Below are positions 26,398 to 34,909 of a stretch of DNA of 64,000 bases, piece by piece (the first letter of the stretch is position 1; each line of letters begins with the position of its first letter). The stretch is from contig NZ_WOFH01000007.1 of assembly GCF_009733595.1 (NCBI RefSeq), positions 186,001-250,000 of the forward strand, in the 5' to 3' direction. A program made the translations under genes and the position numbers. The notes below the pieces were generated by a model. That model ran no database searches and had not been told where the DNA came from. It was given only the letters and a program-made list of their open reading frames with translations. This DNA comes from Actinomadura litoris. GTDB taxonomy: Bacteria; Actinomycetota; Actinomycetes; Streptosporangiales; Streptosporangiaceae.

Positions 26398-26624
26398 GAG
26401 GTGACCTTCGGCTCCTTCGACAGGTGGGAGGCAACGCGGACGAGGCAGCGTCAGGCCCCGGCGGGCGAGCCTATCGCCCCTGCCAATGCCCTTCTCACTG
26501 CGGGTACGGCCACCCCCCGGAATTGAACGGCCGGGCCCTCAAGATGGCGAAGGGTGGACGTTGACGATGCGCCAGCGCAGCTAAGTGTCCAGGCCCTCGG
26601 CCCACACACATCGATGCCTGCGCG

Positions 26625-27015
26625 GAGTGGTCACGGGCGCAGAGTGGTCGCGGACGCAGGATGGTCGCGGACGCAGGATGGTCGCGGACGCAGGATGGTC
26701 GCGGACGCAGGATCGTCGCGAGCGCAGGATCGTCGCGAGCGCAGGATCGTCGCGAGCGCAGGATGGTCGCGAGCGCAGGATCGTCGCGAGCGCAGGATCG
26801 TCGCGAGCGCAGGATCGTCGCGAGCGCAGGATCGTCGCGAGCGCAGGATCGTCGCGGACGCAGGATCGTCGCGGACGCAGGATCGTCGCGGACGCAGGAT
26901 GGTCGCGGACGCAGGATGGTCGCGAGCGCAGGATGGTCGCGAGCGCAGGATGGTCGCGAGCGCAGGATGGTCGCGGACGCAGGGTGGTTGCGAGCGCAGG
27001 GTGGTTGCGAGCGCA
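26625..27015. repeat. Minisatellite: 23 tandem copies of a 17-bp unit
   Basis: The 391-bp block is exactly 23 units of 17 bp with consensus GGAT(G/C)GTCGCG(GA/AG)CGCA. Two positions vary in runs: units 3-5 and 17 read GGATGG...GGACGCA, units 6-8 and 10-13 GGATCG...GAGCGCA, units 14-16 GGATCG...GGACGCA, and the first two and last two are the most divergent. Blocks of identical variants indicate expansion by unequal exchange. Because 17 is not a multiple of three, every forward frame stays open and reads a 17-residue repeat. I regard it as non-coding. Confidence 0.95.
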
Positions 27016-27272
27016 GCCGTGAGTCCGACCGGGCCGGTGTCATTCCCAGCCGCGCACCCGAGATGGGCGCCAACAGGATGACGGCGATGCAAGTGGTTCG
27101 GGCCGGCCAGCATGAACTGCCGCAGCGGACGAAAGCGGGCCCCGAACAGGTCGCCTCGGCAGGCGAAGTCAGCGCGAAGCACAGCTCCGCCATGTTCTTC
27201 GGGTGGGGTTTCCTCCTCGGCGGCGCTCGATCCGGTCGAGCGAGTCCGCGACTGGCCCGAACGCCTTGATGG

Positions 27273-27743
27273 CTACCGGTAGGCGACATGCTCGGTGCGT
27301 TGCCCCCAAAAGGTCCAGAAGGGCATTGGCAGGCAGCCGCTGAGCCCTGTATTCGTGGTCGCCTTGTGCTGCGATCCGTCAGGCAGAGTGACCACCGCTC
27401 TGGCGCGGTGCGGGGCCTGGATGGAGTGCACCGTGCCGTCGATGAGTGCGTGGACGAGTCGTTCGACGAATTCCAGATCCTGTGGTGTCCTCCCCAGCTC
27501 CCAACGCACGCCGCCGAGGTCGAGTTGGAAGATGACCTCCCCGGCGTCGGCGTTCCCCCAGTAGATCCAGCCGAAGCCGAGCGCGCCGGGGCGCATAGGC
27601 CGGACCCATGCCACCCACAAGTCCCCATCGTCGTCTTGAACCTCGATCGCCGAGCCCAACTCGTCCTTCAACCGCTCCAGCAGATGGCGCAGCCGAGCAC
27701 GCGTCTCCGAGTCACCCACGTCCAGATGGTCGCTCTTCACCAC
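27273..27743 (-). CDS. Hypothetical protein (156 residues)
   Basis: I do not recognise this family. The protein is acidic in its first half (LEVQ-type DDDGDLWVAW segment), has a GFGWIYWGNADAGEVIFQLDLGG-type strand-rich centre and ends with an aromatic PMPFWTFWGQRTEHVAYR tail. No signal peptide or membrane segment is visible. It begins with ATG at 27743 and stands alone beside the minisatellite. The aromatic strand-rich pattern resembles small cytoplasmic immunity-like or SMI1-like proteins, but this is only an impression. Confidence 0.65.
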   Translation of the reverse strand: MVKSDHLDVGDSETRARLRHLLERLKDELGSAIEVQDDDGDLWVAWVRPMRPGALGFGWIYWGNADAGEVIFQLDLGGVRWELGRTPQDLEFVERLVHALIDGTVHSIQAPHRARAVVTLPDGSQHKATTNTGLSGCLPMPFWTFWGQRTEHVAYR

Positions 27744-27892
27744 ACCCGCAACCTAGATCAGCGCATTGCCTGGTTCTCACCGATATATGCGACCCCCCAG
27801 GATTCAGGGTGGTCGGCCATCGTCGACGGGGCGGCCTCCACCGTTTGGGGGCGACCACGAGCGTCGATGGCTTGGGGGCGGCTGGGGGACGG

Positions 27893-28801
27893 TCAGTGGC
27901 GGCGGGTGGGGGCGGTCAGGTGGGCGGCTATTTTCGCCATGGTGGCGTCGGTGGGTTTCCAGCCGCGGGTCAGCAGGGCGGTCAGCAGGGCTTCGAGGTA
28001 GGGGGCGGGGCGGGATAAGAAGTCCTTGGTGACAGGGATGATCTCCCAGCCCTGTTCCTTCGCCAGCCAACGGCGGCGGCGGTCGTCGTGGGCGCGGGCG
28101 GCGGAGCCTGTGTGGTGGCGTTCGCCGTCGTACTCCATCCCGACGTGGAACTCCGGGTAGCCGAGGTCGACGTAGAGCCATCGCCCTTGCGGGCCTGGGA
28201 CCGGCACCTGGGTGGAGGGGCGCGGGAAGCCCGTCCGCATGATCGCGGCCCGCGTCCAGCTCTCGCCGGGTGAGGCCGCGCCGGGGTCGCCGATGCTGAG
28301 GATCTCTCGCAGCCGCCTGTTGCCTCGATATCCAGGTAAGCCGCGCGCCATCGCAGGGAGTTCCGCCGCTTTCACGCCGAGGCGGAGGAACTGGTCGAGG
28401 GCGGCGACCGCCTCGGCCCGGGGAAGCCAGCGGGCGCAGTCCAGGGCCGTCCTGGGAGGGCTTGTGAGGCGCACGCCCGCCTTTTCGCGGACGTGTTCAG
28501 GGGGCAGGTCCACATGGTCGGCGGTGATGACAGGAGGATCCGCGGTGCTCTGGGAGGGGATGGGTGTGATCACCTCGATTTCCCAGTCGGCCTCGTTGAC
28601 GCCCGGTGGGAGGACGTCCAGGCCCCAGATCCATGCGGCCGTACGGCGGGCGACGACGGCCTCTTCAGGTAACAGGGTGCTGAGCGCTCTTGCCCGCGTC
28701 ATGAGTGAAGCTCCCTCTGGCGGGGCGGTGGGAATTCCGGGGCCGGTGGGGGCGATCGTTCCGCGGGCGTCCCGCGTCCAGGAGAGTGTGAGTGCGTCCA
28801 T
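27893..28801 (-). CDS. AbiEi-like / DUF559 (Vsr-fold endonuclease-like) protein
   Basis: The 302-residue protein, started at ATG 28801, has an N-terminal region resembling AbiEi-type antitoxin or winged-helix segments (LLPEEAVVARRTAAWIWGLDVLP and SPPRTALDCARWLP). A C-terminal DUF559 domain follows with WLYVDLGYPEFHVGMEYDG and ERHH, then RRRWLAKEQGWEIIPVT. The D...EYDG...HH arrangement is the putative metal site of the Vsr-like nuclease fold. Such proteins are frequent and multicopy in actinobacteria, with no known role; no partner toxin is adjacent. Confidence 0.82.
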   Translation of the reverse strand: MDALTLSWTRDARGTIAPTGPGIPTAPPEGASLMTRARALSTLLPEEAVVARRTAAWIWGLDVLPPGVNEADWEIEVITPIPSQSTADPPVITADHVDLPPEHVREKAGVRLTSPPRTALDCARWLPRAEAVAALDQFLRLGVKAAELPAMARGLPGYRGNRRLREILSIGDPGAASPGESWTRAAIMRTGFPRPSTQVPVPGPQGRWLYVDLGYPEFHVGMEYDGERHHTGSAARAHDDRRRRWLAKEQGWEIIPVTKDFLSRPAPYLEALLTALLTRGWKPTDATMAKIAAHLTAPTRRH

Positions 28802-28913
28802 GGCCTTGATGATGGCGGGGCGCGGACGTCCTTCGGAAGGGCGTCGGGAGAATGTGGATAACTCTGAGTTTTCGCAGGTCAGAGCCTTCTGATCATTGTG
28901 GCGGCTTGGATGG

Positions 28914-29729
28914 TCACTCGCGGTCCGGTGCGGCTTCCGGCGCCTCGCGGGCGGCCTTGCTCCGTGGGAGTGCGGTGGCCGCTGACGTCCAGGCACCGAT
29001 TCGCTTGATCAGGTCCGGGGAGGCCGCGGTCTCGGCGTGTCCGAACTCCGGTTCGATCCACAGCTCGCGCGGGTCGGCGGCCTCGCCGTAGAGCTGGTGG
29101 GCGTGGTCGAGGGGGAAGAACGGGTCCGCGTCGCCGTGGACGATGAGGAACGGCGTCGGCGCGATCCGTCCGGCCACCTCGTGGGGCGCTTCCGGTACGG
29201 GGTCCCATCCCTTGGAGGCGATCCGGGTGCCCCGCGCGAGCCGCACCACCATCCGCCCCACCCGTTTTTCGATCACCCAGTGGACACGCCGCATCGGAAC
29301 CGTCTCGCGGTAGTACCAGCGCGCGGGCGCGCTGACCGTGACCACGGCGTCTACGCCGCCGTACAGGGCCGCGTACCGGATGGCCACCGCACCTCCCAGG
29401 GAGAACCCTGTGAGGGCTATGCGCCGGTAACCGCGACGGCGGGCCGCCGCGACCGCCGCCTCGACGTCCAGAACCTCCCTGTCGCCGACGGTCGAGTGCC
29501 CGCCGGATCGTCCGTGACCCCGGAAATCGAGCCCGATGACGCCGCCGTGGCGGTTGAGGACGGCCGCGATCCGCCGGAGCGCCGGTTGCCGCCATGAGCA
29601 GGTGAATCCGTGCGCGAGGACGAAGCACAGGTCGTCCGCGCCGTGCAGATGTCCCGCGTCGATCCGGACGTCGTCCGCGGTGTAGAGGGTGAGGGGCTCC
29701 GGTGGCTGCACCCGTCCATGATGGATCAT
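28914..29729 (-). CDS. Alpha/beta hydrolase
   Basis: The 271-residue protein has FVLAHGFTCSW (oxyanion region), LDFRGHGRSGGHS, the nucleophile elbow ALTGFSLGGAVAIRYA with the catalytic serine in GFSLGG, FLIVHGDADPFFP with the acid, and EFGHAE with the histidine. No lid domain of a recognised subtype can be named, and the substrate is unknown. The start is taken at ATG 29729; the frame remains open upstream but there runs opposite the basic-protein gene. Confidence 0.88.
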   Translation of the reverse strand: MIHHGRVQPPEPLTLYTADDVRIDAGHLHGADDLCFVLAHGFTCSWRQPALRRIAAVLNRHGGVIGLDFRGHGRSGGHSTVGDREVLDVEAAVAAARRRGYRRIALTGFSLGGAVAIRYAALYGGVDAVVTVSAPARWYYRETVPMRRVHWVIEKRVGRMVVRLARGTRIASKGWDPVPEAPHEVAGRIAPTPFLIVHGDADPFFPLDHAHQLYGEAADPRELWIEPEFGHAETAASPDLIKRIGAWTSAATALPRSKAAREAPEAAPDRE

Positions 29730-29895
29730 CGCCGTCCGGGGGTTCCGTGCAGGTCGGACTGTCGGAGCGTGCCTCCACATGCCCGTCTGCGGCTTTCGTC
29801 CGCACGTGAGGCTGAACGGTGTTGTCACTGGGTAGATAGCCGAACGTGTCGGAACGGCCAGCGGTTCAACGTGCCCGGGAGACAGGCCCGTTGGT

Positions 29896-30948
29896 ATGAG
29901 CGGCCCGGAACGCGCGCTCCGCGCGAAAGGTCCGCAAGAGCCGCCCGCCGCGACGCGCCGGGGCGGGCGGGAGGTCGAGGCCTGCACGGACGACGGACCT
30001 GGGGGGCCGGCCGCCCGTGAAGCCCCCGGGAGGCGCAAGGCCCGGAAGGTCGGCAAGACCACGGTCGGCAAGACCTCAGGGGCCAAGGTGTCGCAGGACG
30101 GTGCCGGATCGGCCACCGATGGCGCTTCCGGGACCGCTTCGGCCGCTGACGGCACGGCGAGGCGCAAGGCCGCCTCCAGGGCTTCACCCAGTCCCGTGCG
30201 CGAGGCTCGCACCACACGTGACGGCGCAACCCGGCCCGGACGCGGCGCCAAGCCCTCACGCAAGGGACGTCCATCGGGTGAGGCCAACGCCGTCCGCAGG
30301 GGCAAGGCCCCTCCCAAAGGGCGGGTCGCGCCTGTGGAGGGAGCCCGGCACAAAGGCGGAGGCACGGGCAAGAGCGCCGCTTTGCGTGAGGGACAGGCCG
30401 TCCGGAAAGGCAGGGCCTCGCGCAAAGACGGGGTCGCGCAGGAGAACCGGCGTCCGCGTGAGCCCGGGGCAGCGCTTGGGAAGGGCGCCGCGCGCGGAAA
30501 GGGAGCCGCCGGTAAGGCCACTGTGCGCAAAAGACCCGTGGTGCCCAAGAGTGGGGCCCCGCAGGGAAACGGCTCCCCGCCGGTCGCCCGTGAGAGTGAG
30601 GTCGCCCCCGAGCCTGGGAGCGGGCGTACAGGGCGTGACCGGCGCGGAATCGTTCACGAGGACGGCGGATCGCGCGGGGGCCCGCGTCGGAGGGGTGCTG
30701 GGCCCGGGTCGGGTGGTGCGGTCGGCGGGCGGCGCAGGAGGCGGTCGCTCGGCGAGGGGTATGCGTGGCGGTCCATGATCGCTTCCGCGCAGGCTCATGA
30801 TCGGGCCGCCGTGCTGCTGGAGGTGATGGCGGACGCGCATCCCGAGGAGGCCGAGGCGCATCTGCATTCGGCCGCGCGGCATCGGCGGTGGGCGGACAAC
30901 GACCGGGGGCTCGCGGACGAGTACGCGCCCGACGGGCCGGTGTTCTGA
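29896..30948 (+). CDS. Lys/Arg/Ala/Gly-rich basic protein with small helical C-terminus
   Basis: The 350-residue protein is strongly biased. Residues 1-290 are low-complexity and very basic (recurring GK, RK, KG and KA motifs such as RKARKVGKTTVGKTS). The last 60 residues (AWRSMIASAQAHDRAAVLLE, then EEAEAHLHSAARHRRWAD) look like a small helical domain. The composition resembles the lysine/alanine tails of actinobacterial HupB or histone H1-like proteins, so nucleic-acid binding is possible. There is no homology I can name. Start chosen at ATG 29896; the long opposite-strand frame looks like a shadow. Confidence 0.6.
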   Translation: MSGPERALRAKGPQEPPAATRRGGREVEACTDDGPGGPAAREAPGRRKARKVGKTTVGKTSGAKVSQDGAGSATDGASGTASAADGTARRKAASRASPSPVREARTTRDGATRPGRGAKPSRKGRPSGEANAVRRGKAPPKGRVAPVEGARHKGGGTGKSAALREGQAVRKGRASRKDGVAQENRRPREPGAALGKGAARGKGAAGKATVRKRPVVPKSGAPQGNGSPPVARESEVAPEPGSGRTGRDRRGIVHEDGGSRGGPRRRGAGPGSGGAVGGRRRRRSLGEGYAWRSMIASAQAHDRAAVLLEVMADAHPEEAEAHLHSAARHRRWADNDRGLADEYAPDGPVF

Positions 30949-31002
30949 CGGCGTGAGACCGTGTGGGGCGCCGGGCGGACTATCGGGAGAGGTGGCGGCG
31001 TC

Positions 31003-31644
31003 GTGGAGCTGGAGAGTCTGGAGGGAACCCGCCGTGCTCTGCACGGGGTGGCGGAGTTGGTGCTCGCCGGGCCGCAGTACCGGGAGAGCGGGACGATCCG
31101 CCTGCGGGTCGTCTGGGGCGGGTTCGAGACGGTGCGGGCGCCGGAGCTGCGGGTCAACGTGACGGAACTGGTCGCGGGTGATCGGGCGATTCCGCTGAAC
31201 GGGACGACCTGCCGGGAGCTCGCCACGGCGGCGGGCATCGAGGCGGGGGCGCCGGAGGGCCTGTACGGCGACACCAGTGGGGTCGGGCTGGACGAGACGC
31301 TCGGAGTCGACGGGGAGGCCGCCGCGCACATCGTGGAGTCCTTCGCGCGGGGGCGGGAGGCACTGGTGCGGTTCGCGCCCGAGGCCGGGCCGGTGTTGTG
31401 GCCCGAGCACTTCGACCTCGGCATCACCGTGGACGAGGTCAACTACGGCGTGTCGGCCGGGGACGGCTATTTGGCCGAGCCCTATGCCTATGTGGCGCCG
31501 TGGAAGCCGCGCCAGGGGGCCTTCTGGGACGCGCCGTTCGGCGCGACGCGTCCCGTGCGGCTGCTGGCGGACGCGGCGGAGCTGCACGACTTCCTGCTGG
31601 AGGGGAGGGAGCGGGCCTCGCGCGATCCTCTCCGGCGGGCGTGA
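31003..31644 (+). CDS. Conserved hypothetical protein (213 residues)
   Basis: I do not recognise the family. GTG 31003 is preferred as start (GGAGAGGTGG lies upstream); an earlier GTG at 30961 is possible. The protein is globular, without signal or membrane segments. It has GTIRLRVVWGGFETV and FDLGITVDEVNYGVSAGDG strands and a late YAYVAPWKPR, giving a mostly beta appearance. It follows the basic protein by 54 bases and may be cotranscribed with it. Confidence 0.72.
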   Translation: MELESLEGTRRALHGVAELVLAGPQYRESGTIRLRVVWGGFETVRAPELRVNVTELVAGDRAIPLNGTTCRELATAAGIEAGAPEGLYGDTSGVGLDETLGVDGEAAAHIVESFARGREALVRFAPEAGPVLWPEHFDLGITVDEVNYGVSAGDGYLAEPYAYVAPWKPRQGAFWDAPFGATRPVRLLADAAELHDFLLEGRERASRDPLRRA

Positions 31645-31647
31645 ACC

Positions 31648-32025
31648 TCAGGGGGAGATCAGCTCGTAGAGGTTGCCGCTGGAGTCGGAGAAGTAGACGC
31701 CCCGCCCGCCCAGGGGGTGGGCGGGGTCGATCCTGCCGTTGTCGGGGCGGGCGGGGGTGTCGCCGTAGGGGATCTCGCGGTCGTCGAGGCGCCCGACGAC
31801 GGTGTCGAAGGTGGCGGCGTCCACGTCGAAGGCCAGATGCTGGCCCTGCGGGAAGGCCACGGTCAGGTAGTCGAGGGTGAGCGTGTCGTTCACCTTGATG
31901 GGGACGAAGTGGCGCGCGTGGGGGTGCGGGCCGGTGTATTCCAGGCCCATCACACCGGCGAAGAAGCGCGCGGCCTCGTCGTTGTCGGCGGCGGAGACTA
32001 TCGTGTGGTTCAGCGTGATCGTCAT
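31648..32025 (-). CDS. VOC-superfamily (glyoxalase-like) protein
   Basis: The 125-residue protein has the paired beta-alpha-beta-beta-beta modules of the vicinal oxygen chelate fold: LNHTIVSAADNDEAARFFAG with a metal-type histidine, LAFDVDAATFDTVVGRL, and GGRGVYFSDSSGNLYELI with the last metal ligand. Its substrate is unknown; many members are thiol transferases or resistance proteins. ATG 32025 overlaps the stop of the TetR gene by four bases, so both form one transcript. Confidence 0.9.
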   Translation of the reverse strand: MTITLNHTIVSAADNDEAARFFAGVMGLEYTGPHPHARHFVPIKVNDTLTLDYLTVAFPQGQHLAFDVDAATFDTVVGRLDDREIPYGDTPARPDNGRIDPAHPLGGRGVYFSDSSGNLYELISP

Positions 32026-32636
32026 TCCGGGGCTCCTTCCTTGAGCGCGCCGTGCAGGAAGACGTCCAGGGTGTCCTCCAGGGTGGGGGCCGACGCGTCC
32101 GGTCCGGCGGGAGGGCGGGCGCGGGTGAAGGCCATCCCCATGAACATGCCCGCCACCTGGTCGGGGGGCAGGCGGAGCCGGTCGCGTTCGGGTTCGAAGA
32201 GTTCGGCCAGGGCCTCGCGGGTGCGGGTCATGGAGTTGTCGCGCTCGCCGGGCGGGTGGGCGCCGCGTCCGCCGCCGACGCGGCCGGTGGCGTGCAGGGC
32301 GCCGATGACCATGCCCATGCGGGCGAGGTAGGCCTCGATCGCGGCCGACGCCTCGGCGAGGCGGGCGGCCAGCGGCTGGTCGAGCGGGATCTCCGCGATC
32401 TCGGCCAGGACGTGGTCGCTGCGCACGGCCTCGGCCACGCAGGCGTCGAGGAGTTCGTCCTTGTCGGCGAACGCCCGGAAGATCGTCGCCTCGCCGATCC
32501 CCGCCGTGCGGGCGATCTGGGCGGTGGTGACGCCGGCGCCGTGCTCGGCGACGAGGGGCAGTGCGGTCCGGATGATCATTTCGCGCCGCTGTTCGGGACT
32601 CATACCGGGGGCTCTGCGTCGGGTCATGCCGTCCAC
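32022..32636 (-). CDS. TetR/AcrR family regulator
   Basis: The 204-residue protein has the TetR helix-turn-helix: QRREMIIRTALPLVAEHGAG, TTAQIARTAGIGEATIFRAF and ADKDELLDACV. It is the first gene of a two-gene unit with the VOC protein. Two perfect palindromes lie just upstream, between it and the cobalamin riboswitch operon, so it almost certainly represses its own unit. The ligand is probably the substrate of the VOC protein (inference). Confidence 0.92.
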   Translation of the reverse strand: MDGMTRRRAPGMSPEQRREMIIRTALPLVAEHGAGVTTAQIARTAGIGEATIFRAFADKDELLDACVAEAVRSDHVLAEIAEIPLDQPLAARLAEASAAIEAYLARMGMVIGALHATGRVGGGRGAHPPGERDNSMTRTREALAELFEPERDRLRLPPDQVAGMFMGMAFTRARPPAGPDASAPTLEDTLDVFLHGALKEGAPE

Positions 32637-32640
32637 GGTA

Positions 32641-32686
32641 CGGAGTGAGCGCTCACTCCGTCAAGAGTGGAGTGAGTACTCACTCC
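32641..32686. promoter_or_regulatory. Two perfect palindromic TetR operators
   Basis: CGGAGTGAGCGCTCACTCCG (32641-32660) and GGAGTGAGTACTCACTCC (32669-32686) are perfect palindromes with the same GGAGTGAG half-site. Their centres are 27 bp apart. They begin four bases upstream of the TetR start codon and are the likely sites of autoregulation. Confidence 0.88.
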
Positions 32687-32715
32687 GCAGCACGCGACGG
32701 AACCGGAATCCCCGG

Positions 32716-32905
32716 CTGATAACGTTGCAGATCAAGCGCGCCCAGGAGCGAAGACCGGTGTGAATCCGGCGCTGTCCCGCAACTGTGGTGCCCCTCTCCC
32801 CGAGTGGCCGAGCCAGGTCGCCTCCTCCGCGCGCCGACGAACCTCGACCTCGTGGAAGGGCGATCCGTCATGGACGGGCGCGGCTTCCCGGCATCCAGGA
32901 GGCTC
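32716..32905 (+). promoter_or_regulatory. Cobalamin riboswitch
   Basis: The leader contains GAAGACCGGTGTGAATCCGG (32750-32769), then the B12-box core GCTGTCCCGCAACTGTG (32771-32787), and further on GAGCCAGGTCGCC (32810-32822), the conserved elements of adenosylcobalamin riboswitches in the expected order. The distal part overlaps the AGGAGG site of the following btuF-like gene, so control is probably at translation initiation: cobalamin binding shuts off corrinoid uptake. Exact 5' and 3' limits are approximate. Confidence 0.92.
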
Positions 32906-32907
32906 CA

Positions 32908-33828
32908 GTGAGACCCGTACGTGCCCTCGGCGCGGCCCTCGTCATCGGCATGGTGACGCTCGCGGCCGGATGCGGCGGCGACGACGATCCGCCGTCGGAG
33001 GGCAAGGGCGGCGGCGCGTCCGTCACCGTGCAGGCCGCGAACGGCGCGGTGACCGTTCCGGAGAAGCCGAAGCGGATCGTGTCGCTGTCGCCCACGCACA
33101 CCGAGACGCTGTTCGCCATCGGGGCCGGGCCGCAGGTCGTGGCGGTCGACGACTACTCCAACCACCCCGGCGACGCGCCCCGGACGAAGCTGTCGAGCTT
33201 CAAGCCGAACGCGGAGGCGATCATCGGCTACAAGCCCGACCTCGTCGTCGTCTCCGACGACATGGACGGCATCGTCACGGCACTGACGAAGATCAAGGTC
33301 CCGGTCCTGTTCGAGCCGTCGGCCAAGAGCCTGGACGAGGCGTACGACGAGATCAACGACCTCGGCCGGGCGACCGGGCACACGGCCGAGGCGGCGAAGC
33401 TGACCGGCGACATGCGGGCGAGCATCCAGCAGACGGTGGCGGCCTCGCCCAAGGGCAAGGGGCGCAGCTACTACCACGAGCTGGACAACCAGCTCCACAC
33501 GGCGACGTCCAAGACCTTCGTCGGCCAGGTCTACGGCCTGTTCGGCATGCGCAACATCGCCGACCGGGCCGAGAAGGCGTCCGACGGATACCCGCAGCTC
33601 TCCCGCGAGTTCCTCCTCAAGCAGGACCCGGACCTGGTCTTCCTCTCCGACACCAAGTGCTGCGGCCAGAGCGCGGGCACGGTCGCCAAGCGGCCCGGCT
33701 TCCAGGCGCTGAAGGCCGTCAAGGGGCAGAACGTGGTCGCGCTGGACGACGACATCGCCTCGCGCTGGGGCCCGCGCCTGCCCCTGTTCGTCAAGGCGAT
33801 CGGCGACGCGATCCAGAGGACGCGGTGA
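32908..33828 (+). CDS. btuF: Corrinoid ABC transporter substrate-binding lipoprotein (BtuF-like)
   Basis: The 306-residue protein starts at GTG 32908, preceded by AGGAGG. The signal peptide ends in a lipobox LAAGC, so the mature protein is a membrane-anchored lipoprotein. The body has the class III periplasmic-binding pattern: RIVSLSPTHTETLFAIGAG, IIGYKPDLVVVSDD and QDPDLVFLSDT. Position behind a cobalamin riboswitch and before btuC/btuD-like and cbiZ genes assigns the ligand as a corrinoid. Confidence 0.9.
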   Translation: MRPVRALGAALVIGMVTLAAGCGGDDDPPSEGKGGGASVTVQAANGAVTVPEKPKRIVSLSPTHTETLFAIGAGPQVVAVDDYSNHPGDAPRTKLSSFKPNAEAIIGYKPDLVVVSDDMDGIVTALTKIKVPVLFEPSAKSLDEAYDEINDLGRATGHTAEAAKLTGDMRASIQQTVAASPKGKGRSYYHELDNQLHTATSKTFVGQVYGLFGMRNIADRAEKASDGYPQLSREFLLKQDPDLVFLSDTKCCGQSAGTVAKRPGFQALKAVKGQNVVALDDDIASRWGPRLPLFVKAIGDAIQRTR

Positions 33829-33841
33829 CGGACGTCCGGCG

Positions 33842-34909
33842 GTGAGCGCCGCGTCTCCCCCCGGCCCCGCGAAGGGGAACCACGCGGCGCGGCTGCGGGC
33901 CGTGCCGCTCGCGGTCGCGGTGGCGCTGCTCGCGGCGACGCTGCTGGCCGGGCTGCTGGTGGGGGCGGCGGACCTGCCGGCGGGCGGGGTGCTGAAGGCC
34001 CTCGCCGACCGGCTGCCGTTCGTGCGCGTCGACTCGGGCCTCGGGGTCATCGAGGAGAACATCCTGTTCCAGCTCCGGGTGCCGAGGGCGCTGATGGCGG
34101 CGCTGGTCGGCGGGATGCTGGCGCTGGCGGGCGCGGGCTACCAGGGCGTGTTCCGCAACCCGCTGGCCGACCCGTACCTGCTCGGCGCGGCGGCGGGCGC
34201 CGGGGTCGGGGCGACGCTGGTGATCGTGCTGGTGCCGGGCGACCCGGGGTACGGGGTGCCGCTGGCGGCGTTCGTCGGGGCGATCTTCGGGGTCTTCCTC
34301 GCCTACGCGCTGGGCAGCACGGCGGGCCAGGGGAACGGCGTGGCGACGCTGGTGCTCGCGGGGGTCGCGGTGTCCTCGTTCCTGGCGGCGGTGCAGACGT
34401 TCCTCCAGCAGATGAAGGCGGAGGAGCTGCAGCGGATCTTCTCGTGGATCCTCGGCGGGGTCGGCTCGGCGGACTGGCACCAGCTGGCGCTGGTCGCGCC
34501 GTACTCGCTGGTGTCGACGGTGGTCCTGCTGGCGCACGGGCGGCTGCTGGACGTGCTGAGCGTCGGCGACGACGAGGCGACCTCGCTCGGCCTGTCGGCG
34601 TCGCGGGTGCGGCTGACCGTGCTGATCGCGGCGTCGCTGGCGACGGCGTGCGCGGTGGCGGTGAGCGGTCTGATCGGGTTCGTCGGGATCGTGGTGCCGC
34701 ACGCGGTGCGGCGGCTGGCGGGCGGCTCGTACCGGATCGTGCTGCCGCTGTCGCTGCTGGGCGGCGCGGCGTTCCTGGAGCTGGCCGACCTGGTGGCGCG
34801 GACGGTGATCAAGCCGGGTGAGCTGCCGCTCGGCGTCGTGACGGCGTTCGTCGGCGGGCCGTTCTTCGTCCTGGTGCTGCGCGCGAGCCGCAGGCAGGTG
34901 GAGACGTGA
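33842..34909 (+). CDS. btuC: Corrinoid ABC transporter permease (BtuC/FecCD type)
   Basis: The 355-residue FecCD-family permease has about ten hydrophobic segments. It carries RVPRALMAALVGGMLALAGA, the QGVFRNPLADPYLLG signature, GQGNGVATLVLAG and SGLIGFVGIVVPHAVRRL, which contacts the ATPase. It starts at GTG 33842, 13 bases after btuF, and its stop overlaps the btuD start. It forms the membrane channel of the corrinoid importer. Confidence 0.92.
   Translation: MSAASPPGPAKGNHAARLRAVPLAVAVALLAATLLAGLLVGAADLPAGGVLKALADRLPFVRVDSGLGVIEENILFQLRVPRALMAALVGGMLALAGAGYQGVFRNPLADPYLLGAAAGAGVGATLVIVLVPGDPGYGVPLAAFVGAIFGVFLAYALGSTAGQGNGVATLVLAGVAVSSFLAAVQTFLQQMKAEELQRIFSWILGGVGSADWHQLALVAPYSLVSTVVLLAHGRLLDVLSVGDDEATSLGLSASRVRLTVLIAASLATACAVAVSGLIGFVGIVVPHAVRRLAGGSYRIVLPLSLLGGAAFLELADLVARTVIKPGELPLGVVTAFVGGPFFVLVLRASRRQVET

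Noticed and set aside
26625..27015. CRISPR array
   Set aside because: The repeats are directly adjacent with no spacers, and no cas gene is in the window.
26495..27628. Long frames through the 17-bp minisatellite, both strands
   Set aside because: A 17-bp unit without stops opens every forward frame. The peptides are pure repeat with no start signals, so no CDS is called.
30256..31587. 443-codon minus-strand frame opposite the basic protein and its neighbour
   Set aside because: No ribosome-binding site or family match, and it crosses two better-supported plus-strand genes.
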